Below, one piece after another: positions 34,216-43,267 of a stretch of DNA of 64,000 bases. The position numbers and the translations under genes are program-made. The stretch covers positions 1-64,000 of the forward strand of contig NZ_CAMIHD010000002.1 in assembly GCF_946222835.1 (NCBI RefSeq), in the 5' to 3' direction. The notes below the pieces were generated by a model, which saw nothing but the letters and a program-made list of their open reading frames with translations, was not told where the DNA came from and did not search any database. Position 1 is the stretch's first letter. Every line of letters begins with the position of its first letter. This stretch comes from an uncultured Corynebacterium sp. (GTDB lineage: Bacteria; Actinomycetota; Actinomycetes; Mycobacteriales; Mycobacteriaceae).

Positions 34216-34773
34216 ATGATCGATGAGATTCAGCTCGAAGCAGAAGAGCATATGACCGCTTCCGTCGAGCACACCCGCGAGCAGCTGGTGACCATTCGTA
34301 CCGGCCGCGCGAACCCCACCATGTTCAACGGCCTGGTAGCTGAGTACTACGGTGTTCCTACCCCGATTACTCAGATGGCCACCATTTCTGTGCCGGAACC
34401 GCGCATGCTGCTCATCAAACCTTATGAGCAGTCCATGATTCATGAGATTGAAAACTCCATCCGCAACTCGGACCTGGGCGTGAACCCGACCAATGATGGA
34501 CAGGTTCTGCGCGTAACCGTTCCGCAGCTGACGGAGGAACGCCGTAAGGAAATGGTGAAGCTGGCCAAGAGCAAGGGTGAGGACGGCAAGATTGCTATCC
34601 GTAATATCCGCCGCAAGGCCATGGAGCAGTTGAAGAAGCTGCAAAAGGACGGCGACGCTGGCGAGGACGAAGTTGTCGCAGCAGAAAAGGAAATGGAAAA
34701 GATTACTTCCGGCTACATCGATCAGGTGGACAAGCTGGTAGCGAATAAGGAAAACGAATTGATGGAGGTCTAA
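34216..34773 (+). CDS. frr: Ribosome recycling factor
   Basis: This factor splits post-termination ribosomes together with EF-G. The sequence matches RRF: RTGRANPTMFNGLVAEYYG, TPITQMATISVPEPRML, NDGQVLRVTVPQLTEERR and the three-helix bundle end. 185 aa is the standard length. The ATG follows AAGGATG. A small hairpin covers its stop codon (GGAGGTC-TAA-GACCTCC, 34764-34780) and a terminator follows. Confidence 0.98.
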   Translation: MIDEIQLEAEEHMTASVEHTREQLVTIRTGRANPTMFNGLVAEYYGVPTPITQMATISVPEPRMLLIKPYEQSMIHEIENSIRNSDLGVNPTNDGQVLRVTVPQLTEERRKEMVKLAKSKGEDGKIAIRNIRRKAMEQLKKLQKDGDAGEDEVVAAEKEMEKITSGYIDQVDKLVANKENELMEV

Positions 34774-34787
34774 GACCTCCCATCGTT

Positions 34788-34822
34788 GCCGCCGCGCCCA
34801 TCCCCGGCCGGCGGCGCTTTTT
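34788..34822 (+). terminator. frr terminator
   Basis: Arms GCCGCC (34788-34793) and GGCGGC (34810-34815) flank a C/G-rich loop and are followed by TTTTT (34818-34822). Confidence 0.65.
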
Positions 34823-34923
34823 CTGTTCCACGGCCTACGGCCCCGATACTCGGGGTGCGAGGGCGGAGAATCTGAAGAAGCCAGCGGGGTATCCGAGAGA
34901 GACACCGAAAGGAGCCGGTCACG

Positions 34924-35802
34924 GTGAGTGATGCCATAAATCGCCGATTGCCACAGCCCAAGAATGGTGCAGGCCGTGATTTGCCGGCCGCTATCGGCGT
35001 TGGCGTAGGGCTGGGCGCACTTGTCGTGCTCGCCGTATGGGCCGGTCCGCTCGCATGGTACGCCGTCGTGGCCCTTGCAGTAGGCGTAGCCATGTGGGAG
35101 GTGCTCAGCCGCCTGCGGGAGCATTCTTACTATATTCCGCGCACGCTGCTCATTATTCTTGGTCAAGCGATGGTGTGGGTTTCTTGGCCACTGGGTGCTC
35201 CCGGTCTTGTGGCGGTTTACGTCACCTCGGTGCTAGCGCTTATGTTTGGCCGTCTGTTCCACAACGGGCGGCATCGCCCCCCAATTAATTACTTGCGAGA
35301 TATGTCCGTCGGCATTTTTGTCCTGACGTGGATTCCGCTTTTTGCCACCTTCGCAGCCATGCTGTCGCTGGTATCGACCCCGTTTGCCAGTGGTGCTGCG
35401 TCCATTGTTGTCTTCATGTTGTGCGTGGTGGCTTCCGATACCGGCGGTTATGTCGCCGGCGTGATGTTTGGTTCGCACCCCATGGCACCTGCGGTGAGCC
35501 CCAAAAAATCGTGGGAGGGCTTTTGTGGGTCCATCGTCTTTGGCGTGGTGACCGGTGCGCTTACGGTGAAATTCCTGCTCCATCACGATGCCTGGGTGGG
35601 CGGCCTGATGGGACTTGGGCTAGTCATTTGTGCCACCTTGGGTGACTTGGTGGAATCCCAATTTAAGCGCGAGTTGGGTATTAAGGATATGTCGGCCTTG
35701 CTGCCTGGCCACGGCGGACTGATGGACCGCCTAGACGGCATGCTGCCATCCGCCATGGTTACCTGGGTAGCCATTAGCTTCCTGGCAACGTTTACTCCGT
35801 AG
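34924..35802 (+). CDS. cdsA: Phosphatidate cytidylyltransferase CdsA
   Basis: This membrane enzyme makes CDP-diacylglycerol from phosphatidic acid and CTP, the branch point for phosphatidylinositol, PG and cardiolipin. About eight hydrophobic helices are visible, and the family signature appears near the C-terminus (SQFKRELGIKDMSALLPGHGGLMDRLD). SDTGGYVAGVMFG and SPKKSWEGFCGS are further conserved boxes. 292 aa. The GTG start follows GAAAGGAG. A complex hairpin follows. Confidence 0.95.
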   Translation: MSDAINRRLPQPKNGAGRDLPAAIGVGVGLGALVVLAVWAGPLAWYAVVALAVGVAMWEVLSRLREHSYYIPRTLLIILGQAMVWVSWPLGAPGLVAVYVTSVLALMFGRLFHNGRHRPPINYLRDMSVGIFVLTWIPLFATFAAMLSLVSTPFASGAASIVVFMLCVVASDTGGYVAGVMFGSHPMAPAVSPKKSWEGFCGSIVFGVVTGALTVKFLLHHDAWVGGLMGLGLVICATLGDLVESQFKRELGIKDMSALLPGHGGLMDRLDGMLPSAMVTWVAISFLATFTP

Positions 35803-35818
35803 AACCAGAGGATATGTG

Positions 35819-35882
35819 AAAGCCGCCTTTCCTACAATCACCGCCTGGAACGAGGCGGGAAAGTAGGGGAGAGGCGGCTTTT
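35819..35882 (+). terminator. cdsA terminator with nested stems
   Basis: Outer arms AAAGCCGCCT (35819-35828) and AGGCGGCTTT (35872-35881) pair perfectly. A middle CCTAC/GTAGG pair and an inner CCGCCT/AGGCGG hairpin stack inside. T residues follow on the plus strand, and it may also serve the convergent gene at 35889. Confidence 0.85.
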
Positions 35883-35888
35883 GAAGAT

Positions 35889-36296
35889 CTAAACCTGCTG
35901 CGCTTGCTTGCGCAGCTGGCGGCGCAGTTCAAACATACGCCAACCACCGACCAGCGCCATGATGAGCGCACCGCCGATGGCAAAAATAAGGAAAGCAATT
36001 CCGGCGGGGAACTCGCCGGACCAGCCGAGGAAGTTCATAGGAACCTCGTGCTGGTTTTGCATCATGAACACGATGAGAACGATGAGCAGCAGGAAACCTA
36101 CGATGAGCGCGATCCACGTGCTAGCCGCGAAAGAACCCTTCGCCTTACCGGAGGGCTGGGTGGAATAAGAAGTGGAGTCAGAGGCCGTTGGCTCTAGGTC
36201 AGAACTGGTCTCCGCAGCAGAAGAGCGCATCTCCGTTGAGGAGAGGTCCGCGTCGGAAGAAGAAAAGTCATCTGCAGGATAATTCGGATTTGTCAT
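35889..36296 (-). CDS. LapA family (DUF1049) membrane protein
   Basis: This 135-aa protein has an acidic Ser/Asp/Thr-rich N-terminal half (about 1-55), then two membrane helices: STWIALIVGFLLLIVLIVFM and GIAFLIFAIGGALIMALVGG. The second half and the basic end MFELRRQLRKQ match the lipopolysaccharide-assembly-protein A domain family, which is widespread but of unclear role in actinobacteria. It is monocistronic and divergent from rlmN. Confidence 0.85.
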   Translation of the reverse strand: MTNPNYPADDFSSSDADLSSTEMRSSAAETSSDLEPTASDSTSYSTQPSGKAKGSFAASTWIALIVGFLLLIVLIVFMMQNQHEVPMNFLGWSGEFPAGIAFLIFAIGGALIMALVGGWRMFELRRQLRKQAQQV

Positions 36297-36390
36297 GGAA
36301 CCATTATTTCTTTAAACCTGTCGATTATGCCACTTGGCACGACTTTCAATTGGAAAAACCCACGCAGACCGTGGAAAGATGGGCAATATT

Positions 36391-37503
36391 ATGGCTCAAC
36401 CAGTGAAACTTAACTTCTCCGCCCCACGCCGTGGACTTCCTCCGAAGCACTTTGCGGACCTGACCGAAAGCGAGCGCATTGATAAGCTTGCAGAAATTGG
36501 CCTGCCCAAATTCCGTGCGAAGCAGCTGGCTAAGCACTATTACGAGCACTATACCGACAATGTGGAGGATATGACCGATATCCCTACCGGCAAGCGCGAA
36601 GCAGTCAAGGAAGCCTTTTTCCCTGAGCTGATGAAGCCTATCCGGACCACCTCTACAGATGACGGCGAGACTACGAAGTCGCTGTGGCGTTTGCACGATG
36701 GAACCTTGCTGGAGTCGGTACTGATGCGCTACCCAGGACGTGCCACCTTGTGTATTTCTTCCCAGGCAGGTTGCGGTATGGCTTGCCCGTTCTGCGCTAC
36801 CGGCCAGGGTGGTTTGGACCGTAACTTGTCCACAGGTGAGATTGTCGAGCAATTCCGCCACGCTGCGGCTGCCATGGCTGCGGAAGGTGGGCGCCTTTCT
36901 AACGTGGTCTTCATGGGGATGGGTGAGCCGCTGGCCAACTATAAGCGGGTGGTGCAGGCCGTGCGCCAGATTACTGGCCAGGATGGTACGGGGTTTGGCC
37001 TTTCCCAGCGCAACGTGATCGTCTCCACGGTGGGCTTGGCTCCGGCTATCCGCAAGCTTGCGGACGAGGACTTGGCCTGCACTCTCGCCGTTTCCTTGCA
37101 CACTCCGGACGATGAGTTGCGTGACGGCCTGGTGCCGGTCAACAACCGGTGGTCCGTTGATGAGGTGCTGGATGCCGCGCGTTATTATGCGGATAAGTCC
37201 GCGCGTCGCGTGTCCATTGAGTACGCCCTGATTCGCGATAAGAATGACCAAGATTTCCGCGCAGATATGCTGGGGCGCAAGCTGCATCAGAAGTTGGGCT
37301 CCAAGGTCCACGTTAATGTCATTCCGTTGAACCCCACACCGGGCTCGGAGTGGGACGCGGCCCCGCAGGAACGCCAGGACGAGTTCGTACGCCGCGTGCA
37401 GGCCCAAGGTGTTCCCTGCACGGTGCGCGATACAAAGGGCGATGAGATTGCGGCGGCTTGTGGTCAGCTCGCAGCGGATGAGCGGGAAGATAAGTCTGCC
37501 TAA
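36391..37503 (+). CDS. rlmN: 23S rRNA/tRNA (adenine-C2)-methyltransferase RlmN
   Basis: This radical SAM enzyme methylates A2503 of 23S rRNA and A37 of some tRNAs. The cluster motif CGMACPFCATG gives the CxxxCxxC. The segments NVVFMGMGEPLANY and NRWSVDEVLDA and a C-terminal catalytic cysteine (VQAQGVPCTVRDTKGDEIAAACGQL) are present. The ATG at 36391 (MAQPVKLNFS) gives the normal 370 aa; further upstream starts would overlap its own promoter region. Confidence 0.96.
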   Translation: MAQPVKLNFSAPRRGLPPKHFADLTESERIDKLAEIGLPKFRAKQLAKHYYEHYTDNVEDMTDIPTGKREAVKEAFFPELMKPIRTTSTDDGETTKSLWRLHDGTLLESVLMRYPGRATLCISSQAGCGMACPFCATGQGGLDRNLSTGEIVEQFRHAAAAMAAEGGRLSNVVFMGMGEPLANYKRVVQAVRQITGQDGTGFGLSQRNVIVSTVGLAPAIRKLADEDLACTLAVSLHTPDDELRDGLVPVNNRWSVDEVLDAARYYADKSARRVSIEYALIRDKNDQDFRADMLGRKLHQKLGSKVHVNVIPLNPTPGSEWDAAPQERQDEFVRRVQAQGVPCTVRDTKGDEIAAACGQLAADEREDKSA

Positions 37504-37507
37504 CTGA

Positions 37508-37513
37508 TAAGAT
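37508..37513 (+). promoter_or_regulatory. -10 element of the ABC ATPase gene (leaderless)
   Basis: TAAGAT lies 8 nt before the ATG at 37522 and directly after the rlmN stop. Confidence 0.4.
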
Positions 37514-37521
37514 TGGCGGAC

Positions 37522-38352
37522 ATGATTGTTCCGAATTATCCGCCACTTGCAGATGATCCGACCACGCAGGCCTTTGCCGTGCGCGGTCTGAACAGAATTT
37601 TTGCTGGACGCCCCGCGGTGTCGAATTTGAGCCTCGACATCCCGCGGGGCTCTATTTATGGCATCGTTGGCCCTAATGGCGCTGGCAAGACCACCATGCT
37701 GACTATGGCGTGTGGCCTGCTGCGCCCAGATAGCGGCGAGGCCTTTATCGCAGGCCACAACACATGGCAGGATCCGCTGCCAGCCAAGGCGGCCATGGGC
37801 CTGCTTGTTGATGGCGCTCCGGTCTTTGACCGTTTATCGGGTCCAGAGTATTTGTTCTATCTCGGTGCATTGCGCCGCATGAATCAAGCCGAGGTGGAGC
37901 ACCGCAGCGCACAGCTTTTGGATGCCTTACAGCTTGCCGACGCCGCCGATAAACCCATCGCGGACTACTCCGCCGGCATGACCAAAAAGATACTTTTGGC
38001 AGGCGCGCTCTTGCATAATCCAGAGGTTGTGATTTTAGATGAGCCGCTAGAAGCAGTGGACCCCGTTTCGGGACAGCTCATTCAGGAGCTTTTGCGCGCC
38101 TATGTTTCCCGCGGCGGCACCGTGATCCTGTCTTCACACGTTATGCAATTAGTAGAGGGATTATGCGATCACGTAGCCATCATCGCCGGTGGTCAGGTGC
38201 TCTCCGCCGGCCACGTGGAAGAAGTGCGCCAAGGCGGCAGCCTGACGGATGCCTTCATCCACTTCGCCGGTGGGAGTGAATTTGATGCGGCCTCTTTCGA
38301 GTGGTTGCGCAGCGAAGGCGGCACAACGCGGCGCGAAGAAGGGGAGGAGTAG
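37522..38352 (+). CDS. ABC transporter ATP-binding protein
   Basis: This is the ATPase of an exporter-type ABC system. Walker A is GPNGAGKTT, the signature is YSAGMTKKI and Walker B is VVILDEPLEAVDP. The signature has the S-A-G form instead of S-G-G, as in other drug/bacteriocin-type ATPases. 276 aa. ATG 37522 is preferred over a TTG nine bases upstream. The permease gene begins 5 bp after its stop. The substrate is unknown. Confidence 0.9.
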   Translation: MIVPNYPPLADDPTTQAFAVRGLNRIFAGRPAVSNLSLDIPRGSIYGIVGPNGAGKTTMLTMACGLLRPDSGEAFIAGHNTWQDPLPAKAAMGLLVDGAPVFDRLSGPEYLFYLGALRRMNQAEVEHRSAQLLDALQLADAADKPIADYSAGMTKKILLAGALLHNPEVVILDEPLEAVDPVSGQLIQELLRAYVSRGGTVILSSHVMQLVEGLCDHVAIIAGGQVLSAGHVEEVRQGGSLTDAFIHFAGGSEFDAASFEWLRSEGGTTRREEGEE

Positions 38353-38357
38353 ACGCA

Positions 38358-39950
38358 ATGACTTCGACGCTGCTCAAGCTGCACCGGACCCTGTGGGTGC
38401 GAAGCCTTAAAGCGAATGCTGCAGCGGTTATGATTCCGATCTGCCTTTTGCTCTATGGACTCATCGGGTTAGTATCGCTGGCCGCTCTTGCCGCGGCAGA
38501 TATCTCCATTGGAACTGGGAACATGCAGGCCCTAACCGTGGCCCCTGGTGTTGGCACGCTGGCTTTCATTATTATCACCCTCATTATGCCCAGTGGAGAG
38601 AACCAGCTATCCGCCCGCGAACTTTCCGCGTTGCCGCTTCGGCTAAAAGACATCAGACCGGCACTTGCTATTGCCTCGGTGCTTAATCTGCGCGCCCCGG
38701 TATCAGTCTTGCTATCCATTGCTTATGCGGTGGCCGGAAGCGTGATCTTGGCGGCAAACGGGAAGGCATTGTTCATCTTGCCTTTCTGTCTAGGAATGCT
38801 GTTCGCCCTTGTGCTGACGCTGGTACTAGTGGATCTCGCAGTTTATGTTGGGGCAACTGTCGCGGAGCTTAGTTCCACAACCCTCAAAGCCTTGGGCTCG
38901 GTGGCGGTGTTCGTACTCATCTTTGGCTCGACCAAACTTTCTTCCCTTGCTGGCTCTGATTTCCCATTGGGAACTGTAGGTGAAGGATTAGCGTGGACGC
39001 CTGTCGGATCACCGGTGGGTTGGGCGCTTGCGCTTGCTCAAGGCGAATTGGTGGAAGCCTGCGCACAATTTCTCATCGCCGTGGTAACGCTGGGTGTAGC
39101 TGTGTGGGCGTGGCATCAATTGCTGCGGCGGCAATTCGAGCACCGCACGGTTTCCCCGTCGGCGCGCAATCACCGTGAGAAGTCCAAGGGGATAAGCCGC
39201 TTTTCCTTTGGTTCCTTTTCCTATAGCAGCCCTGCTGCCATGGAATTTACGCGCTCGCTGCGCTATATTTTCCGTGACTCCCGCCTGATCGGCAGCATTA
39301 TCATGCAGCCAATTCTGGCAGTCGTCTTGATTATCCAGGGGTTTGCTATGGACTCCGATTTATCGTCAGTAGGGTTGTTATTCCTCGGGCTTATCGGCGG
39401 AATCGTCGCGACCAATGATTTTGGTTATGACGGTCCAAGCCTGTGGGTAAAGATGGCCGCCCCGGTTCGTCCGCGCACACTGTTCTATGCGCGGCACTGG
39501 GCGCACTTGGCGCTGTCAGCCATAGTTTTTGTACTCACGGCAGTGCTGCTTTTCGTGCTAAGTGCGGATAAAGCTCTCACTGCTTGTTTGGTGGTTGCTG
39601 CCTTGGGAATCTTCATTTCTTCCGCAGGATTGTCATTGCTGCTCACCACCTTTAATCCCTTCGCCACCGCGCGGCCCGGCGGGAATATGTGGGCGGATAA
39701 ATCCGGCTACTCGGCTAGCGCCTTCTTAAGTGCCTTCTTGAGTTTGTTTATTGGGTGGACGCCTATCATCCCAGGCGTCATCCTGATGGCTATCGGCTAC
39801 AGTTCGAATATGGTGCTGGTCGCGCTGGGTTTTGTACTCGCTATTGCTGTGCCTGTTGCGTGTTATATCCTCGCCCTCTGGGTCAGTGGCAAGCGTGTGG
39901 ATAACACCTTGCCCGAGATCTACGCCAAGGTGGGCCACTGGGTGTCTTAA
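38358..39950 (+). CDS. ABC transporter permease
   Basis: This 530-aa integral membrane protein has about 10-12 predicted helices in two halves (helices around 25-60, 80-110, 130-230, then 325-530). It has no strong family motif that I can name, but pairing with the upstream ATPase and the two-half layout indicate an ABC-2-like export permease. The ATG at 38358 follows GGGGAGGAG. A possible role is export of a lipid, peptide or drug; not determinable here. Confidence 0.85.
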   Translation: MTSTLLKLHRTLWVRSLKANAAAVMIPICLLLYGLIGLVSLAALAAADISIGTGNMQALTVAPGVGTLAFIIITLIMPSGENQLSARELSALPLRLKDIRPALAIASVLNLRAPVSVLLSIAYAVAGSVILAANGKALFILPFCLGMLFALVLTLVLVDLAVYVGATVAELSSTTLKALGSVAVFVLIFGSTKLSSLAGSDFPLGTVGEGLAWTPVGSPVGWALALAQGELVEACAQFLIAVVTLGVAVWAWHQLLRRQFEHRTVSPSARNHREKSKGISRFSFGSFSYSSPAAMEFTRSLRYIFRDSRLIGSIIMQPILAVVLIIQGFAMDSDLSSVGLLFLGLIGGIVATNDFGYDGPSLWVKMAAPVRPRTLFYARHWAHLALSAIVFVLTAVLLFVLSADKALTACLVVAALGIFISSAGLSLLLTTFNPFATARPGGNMWADKSGYSASAFLSAFLSLFIGWTPIIPGVILMAIGYSSNMVLVALGFVLAIAVPVACYILALWVSGKRVDNTLPEIYAKVGHWVS

Positions 39951-40087
39951 ACCTAGGGCGGTTCCTAGCAAGCATCGCCTGCGTCGCAGACCTACTAGAA
40001 GCGCGGTGTGGGCAGAGCGGCCACAGCAGAGGGAGCGCTGGGTGGGGGGGAGCACCAGAGACGTCGTCAAGCGGAGGCAAAAAGAAA

Positions 40088-40115
40088 CCGCCGGCCTTCG
40101 CAGGAAGGGCGGCGG
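40088..40115 (-). terminator. Terminator of the DUF2631 gene
   Basis: Arms 40088-40099 and 40104-40115 pair over 12 positions with one mismatch; on the minus strand the stem is followed by TTTCTTTTT (complement of 40079-40087). Confidence 0.75.
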
Positions 40116-40136
40116 TAGCTAAAGAGTGCTGAAAGC

Positions 40137-40598
40137 TTAGAGCGCGTGCTTGCCGGAAGAAACCGGGGTGGCGTTGTTGGTGCCTGGCTCAACGCGCAGG
40201 TGAGAAACGCGGGAAGGCTCGATGTTCAGCGCGCGCAGCTGGGAATCGCTCAGCTCTGCGTACGCGCCGGTGCTGGTCTTTTGGTCGTAGACCCAGTCTG
40301 GCTCCTGGTGGCCCACCGGCTGGTTGCGAGCGGTCACGGTGCGCACCTGGTGCAGCTTAGGCTGGAAAGCGTGAATGAGCAGGCCGATTACCAGCAGGAC
40401 AGTCAGCACGACGAGCCAGACAGACTCAACGTGGCCCTTGTGATTACCAAAGTGGTAGGCGATCAAGAAGAGAACGGAAATCCAACCGGCGATCTGTACG
40501 CCAGAGCGGCTGATGCGGGACCAACCGAATCCTGCGGATGGAACGTCCTCAGTAGAAACACCGTCAAATACCTGCGGTACCGGCTTGTGGGAAGACAC
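40137..40598 (-). CDS. DUF2631 family membrane protein
   Basis: This 153-aa protein has two membrane helices in the middle (SGVQIAGWISVLFLIAYHFG and SVWLVVLTVLLVIGLLIHAF) and hydrophilic ends. It fits a small actinobacterial family of unknown function found next to dxr. The GTG at 40598 is chosen because GAAGGAGAG precedes it by a proper distance; a longer frame upstream lacks such a site and would overlap the dxr upstream region. Confidence 0.82.
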   Translation of the reverse strand: MSSHKPVPQVFDGVSTEDVPSAGFGWSRISRSGVQIAGWISVLFLIAYHFGNHKGHVESVWLVVLTVLLVIGLLIHAFQPKLHQVRTVTARNQPVGHQEPDWVYDQKTSTGAYAELSDSQLRALNIEPSRVSHLRVEPGTNNATPVSSGKHAL

Positions 40599-40763
40599 TT
40601 GCTCTCCTTCGCTTCTGCGTGTGTCCGTCTGTGCGATGGGCATGCGGGCACACCAATGCCATTTGTCTGCTACACATTCTAAAACATCGCACCTTAGATG
40701 GCGATTAAACACCCCCGTCGCAGTGCGGCGTACCTGCCGCGCCCGCCCAATGGTGGTGGGCGC

Positions 40764-40769
40764 TAGGGT
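40764..40769 (+). promoter_or_regulatory. -10 element of dxr (leaderless)
   Basis: TAGGGT lies 6 nt before the GTG start at 40776. Confidence 0.5.
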
Positions 40770-40775
40770 GGAAGC

Positions 40776-41936
40776 GTGACTACTCAGCGAATACTCATTC
40801 TTGGTTCCACCGGTTCAATCGGTACGCAGGCTCTGGAAGTCATTGCGGATAATCCCGATAAATTCGACGTCGTGGGAATCGCTGCGGGTGGCTCCAACCC
40901 GCAGCTCATCATCGAACAAGCCCGTAGCCTCAACCTTTCGTTTGACCACGTTGCCGTGGCCAACGAGGGCGCCGCGGCGGAGGTGTCGGCCGCTTTAGGC
41001 GGTTCGGTTTTGAGCGGCGCCGACGCTGCAGAGCACCTAGTGCGCTCGACCCCGGCCGATACGGTACTCAATGCCTTGGTGGGTTCTTTAGGGCTCAAGG
41101 CCACCTTGGCGACCTTGGAGATGGGCGAGTACTTAGCCTTGGCCAATAAGGAATCCCTCGTCGCGGGCGGCACACTGGTGACGCAGAAGGCGCGCCCTGG
41201 CCAGATTATCCCTGTTGACTCGGAACATTCCGCCATGGCGCAGTGCCTGCGTGCCGGCGAGGAGGGGGAGCTGGATAAGCTCGTCCTCACCGCCTCTGGT
41301 GGCCCCTTCCGCGGTTGGGCGCGCGAAGAGATGTGGGATGTGACCCCTGAGCAGGCAGCGCAGCACCCTACGTGGTCCATGGGGCAGATGAATACCCTCA
41401 ACTCTGCCACCCTCATTAACAAGGGCCTGGAGCTTATTGAAGCAACGCTGCTCTTTGACATCGCCCCGGAGCGCATCGACGTCACCGTGCACCCGCAGTC
41501 CATCATTCACTCCATGGCCACCTTCAAGGACGGCTGCACGATTGCTCAGGTCTCGCCGCCGTCGATGAAGCTGCCCATTTCGCTGGCGCTGAATTGGCCG
41601 TACCGCGTACCAGGTGCCCAGCCGGCCTTGGACTTTGCGCAGGCGCATGATTGGCGTTTCGAGCCGCTTGACGATGCTGCCTTTCCCGCCGTCAACCTCG
41701 CCCGCCGGGCCGCGGCTGAGGGAACAGGGGTCATCTACAACGCCGCCAATGAGGAGGCAGCGGCCGCGTTTTTATCCGGGCGTATCCACTTCCCAGAGAT
41801 TGTTGATGTAGTAGGCAAGATCCTTGATTCCGCTTCCGAGTTTGCTGGTGTAGTCTCTAGCCTCGATGAAATCCTCGCGGTAGAAGGCGAGGCGCGCAGG
41901 CGCGCGAATGCGCTGATTGATTCGCTGGCTGATTAG
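40776..41936 (+). CDS. dxr: 1-deoxy-D-xylulose 5-phosphate reductoisomerase
   Basis: This is the second step of the MEP isoprenoid pathway, using NADPH and a divalent metal; it is the target of fosmidomycin. The NADPH-binding motif LGSTGSIGTQ is at 9-18. The metal/substrate loop is VDSEHSAMAQCL, and HPTWSMGQMNTLNSATLINKG is the family's substrate segment. 386 aa is normal. A leaderless GTG start is likely. The rip1 gene begins 14 bp downstream and ispG follows, so MEP genes flank the protease. Confidence 0.97.
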   Translation: MTTQRILILGSTGSIGTQALEVIADNPDKFDVVGIAAGGSNPQLIIEQARSLNLSFDHVAVANEGAAAEVSAALGGSVLSGADAAEHLVRSTPADTVLNALVGSLGLKATLATLEMGEYLALANKESLVAGGTLVTQKARPGQIIPVDSEHSAMAQCLRAGEEGELDKLVLTASGGPFRGWAREEMWDVTPEQAAQHPTWSMGQMNTLNSATLINKGLELIEATLLFDIAPERIDVTVHPQSIIHSMATFKDGCTIAQVSPPSMKLPISLALNWPYRVPGAQPALDFAQAHDWRFEPLDDAAFPAVNLARRAAAEGTGVIYNAANEEAAAAFLSGRIHFPEIVDVVGKILDSASEFAGVVSSLDEILAVEGEARRRANALIDSLAD

Positions 41937-41950
41937 AAAGCTTTCACACC

Positions 41951-43159
41951 ATGGCAAATTTGCTGGGCATTGTGTTTTTCGCCCTTGGCATTGGGCTTAC
42001 CGTCGCGCTGCATGAAGCAGGCCATATGCTCACCGCGCGTGCCTTTGGCATGCGCGTGCGCCGATATTTTATTGGCTTTGGGCCGCGCCTATTTTCCTTC
42101 CGGAAGGGCCACACCGAATATGGACTAGCGGCCTTCCCAGTAGGCGGGTTTTGCGATATCGCTGGCATGACCGCGCAGGATGAATTCCTCACCGAGGAAG
42201 AAGAGCCCCATGCGATGTATAAAAAGCCGTGGTGGCAGCGCATCATCGTGATGGCTGGCGGCATCGGTGTCAACCTGATTTTGGGCTTTGTAATCCTCTA
42301 CTTTGTGGCGATGACGGCTGGTCTGCCCAACCCGGATGCTGATGTGCGTCCGCGCGTGGGCGAAGTGACTTGCTCGGCCAATCAGAAGCCGAACCAAGAG
42401 CTAGAGACGTGCACGGGGTATGGCCCCGCTGGAAAGGCCGGCGTGCAGGAGGGCGATATTATTGTGGCCCTCGATGGCCAGAAGCTGGATTCTTTTACCC
42501 AGCTGCGCGATGAGGTAATGCAGCGCCCCGGCGAGACCATCACGTTGACGGTTGAGCGCGGCGGGGAGGAACGGGACTTCACAGTCCACCTCGATACGGT
42601 CAAGCGGTTGAACCAAGACGGAAAGCTCGTGGATGCTGGCTCAATCGGGCTGAGCAATCAGCTTATCGATGTCGTCGAAAAGCACGACGCCGTCGACGCC
42701 CTACCGGCAACCTGGCGCTTTAGCACCTATTCCCTGGGCGCAACGGTTGACGGTCTTAAACAATTCCCCGGCAAAATTCCGGGCGTGGTGGCCTCCATCT
42801 TCGGCCACGAACGCGAGGCCGATGGCCCGATGTCCGTCGTCGGCGCTTCTCGCGTGGGCGGCGAATTGGCGGAGCGTTCCCTGTGGTCAATGTTCTTTAT
42901 GATGCTGGCCACGCTGAACTTCTTCCTCGCGCTCTTTAACCTGATTCCGTTGCCACCTTTTGACGGCGGACATATCGCCGTCATCATCTATGAAATGCTG
43001 CGCGATGGCATCCGCAAAATGGCGGGCAAGCCAGCTCTGGGCCCGGCCGATTACACCAAGTTGATGCCGGTGACCTATGTGATGGCCGCGCTGCTAATGG
43101 GCGTTGGGGCTATCGTTATTGTCGCCGATGTGGTTAACCCCATTCGGCTATTTGGCTAG
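41951..43159 (+). CDS. rip1: Site-2 protease Rip1 (RseP-like)
   Basis: This intramembrane zinc metalloprotease cleaves anti-sigma factors and other membrane proteins; in mycobacteria Rip1 controls envelope regulators. The zinc motif HEAGH is at residues 21-25. A PDZ domain (GPAGKAGVQEGDIIVALDGQ) lies in the middle, and the second metal site NLIPLPPFDGGH is near residue 335. Four membrane helices fit the family. 402 aa. It lies 14 bp after dxr, so co-transcription is likely. Confidence 0.95.
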   Translation: MANLLGIVFFALGIGLTVALHEAGHMLTARAFGMRVRRYFIGFGPRLFSFRKGHTEYGLAAFPVGGFCDIAGMTAQDEFLTEEEEPHAMYKKPWWQRIIVMAGGIGVNLILGFVILYFVAMTAGLPNPDADVRPRVGEVTCSANQKPNQELETCTGYGPAGKAGVQEGDIIVALDGQKLDSFTQLRDEVMQRPGETITLTVERGGEERDFTVHLDTVKRLNQDGKLVDAGSIGLSNQLIDVVEKHDAVDALPATWRFSTYSLGATVDGLKQFPGKIPGVVASIFGHEREADGPMSVVGASRVGGELAERSLWSMFFMMLATLNFFLALFNLIPLPPFDGGHIAVIIYEMLRDGIRKMAGKPALGPADYTKLMPVTYVMAALLMGVGAIVIVADVVNPIRLFG

Positions 43160-43267
43160 CCGCCGCAGCCCCCGCTGCGTGCACTTCAGGCATAAAGCAA
43201 GCAGTGCTAGAGTGGGGGCGTTAATCACCCACCGTATGTATTTACTGTGCTTCAGCAAGGAGAATTC

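Noticed and set aside
34189..35166. 325-aa minus-strand open frame over frr and cdsA
   Set aside because: It spans two genuine genes and their terminator; no motif.
36346..37758. 470-aa minus-strand open frame over rlmN and the ABC gene
   Set aside because: It is a shadow of rlmN, which has all radical SAM motifs on the plus strand; the reverse frame has no recognisable motif and crosses the intergenic region.
39896..39904. Fifth perfect DnaA-box 9-mer
   Set aside because: TGTGGATAA here lies inside the ABC permease coding sequence, and I give it no regulatory meaning; it is noted so that counts are honest.
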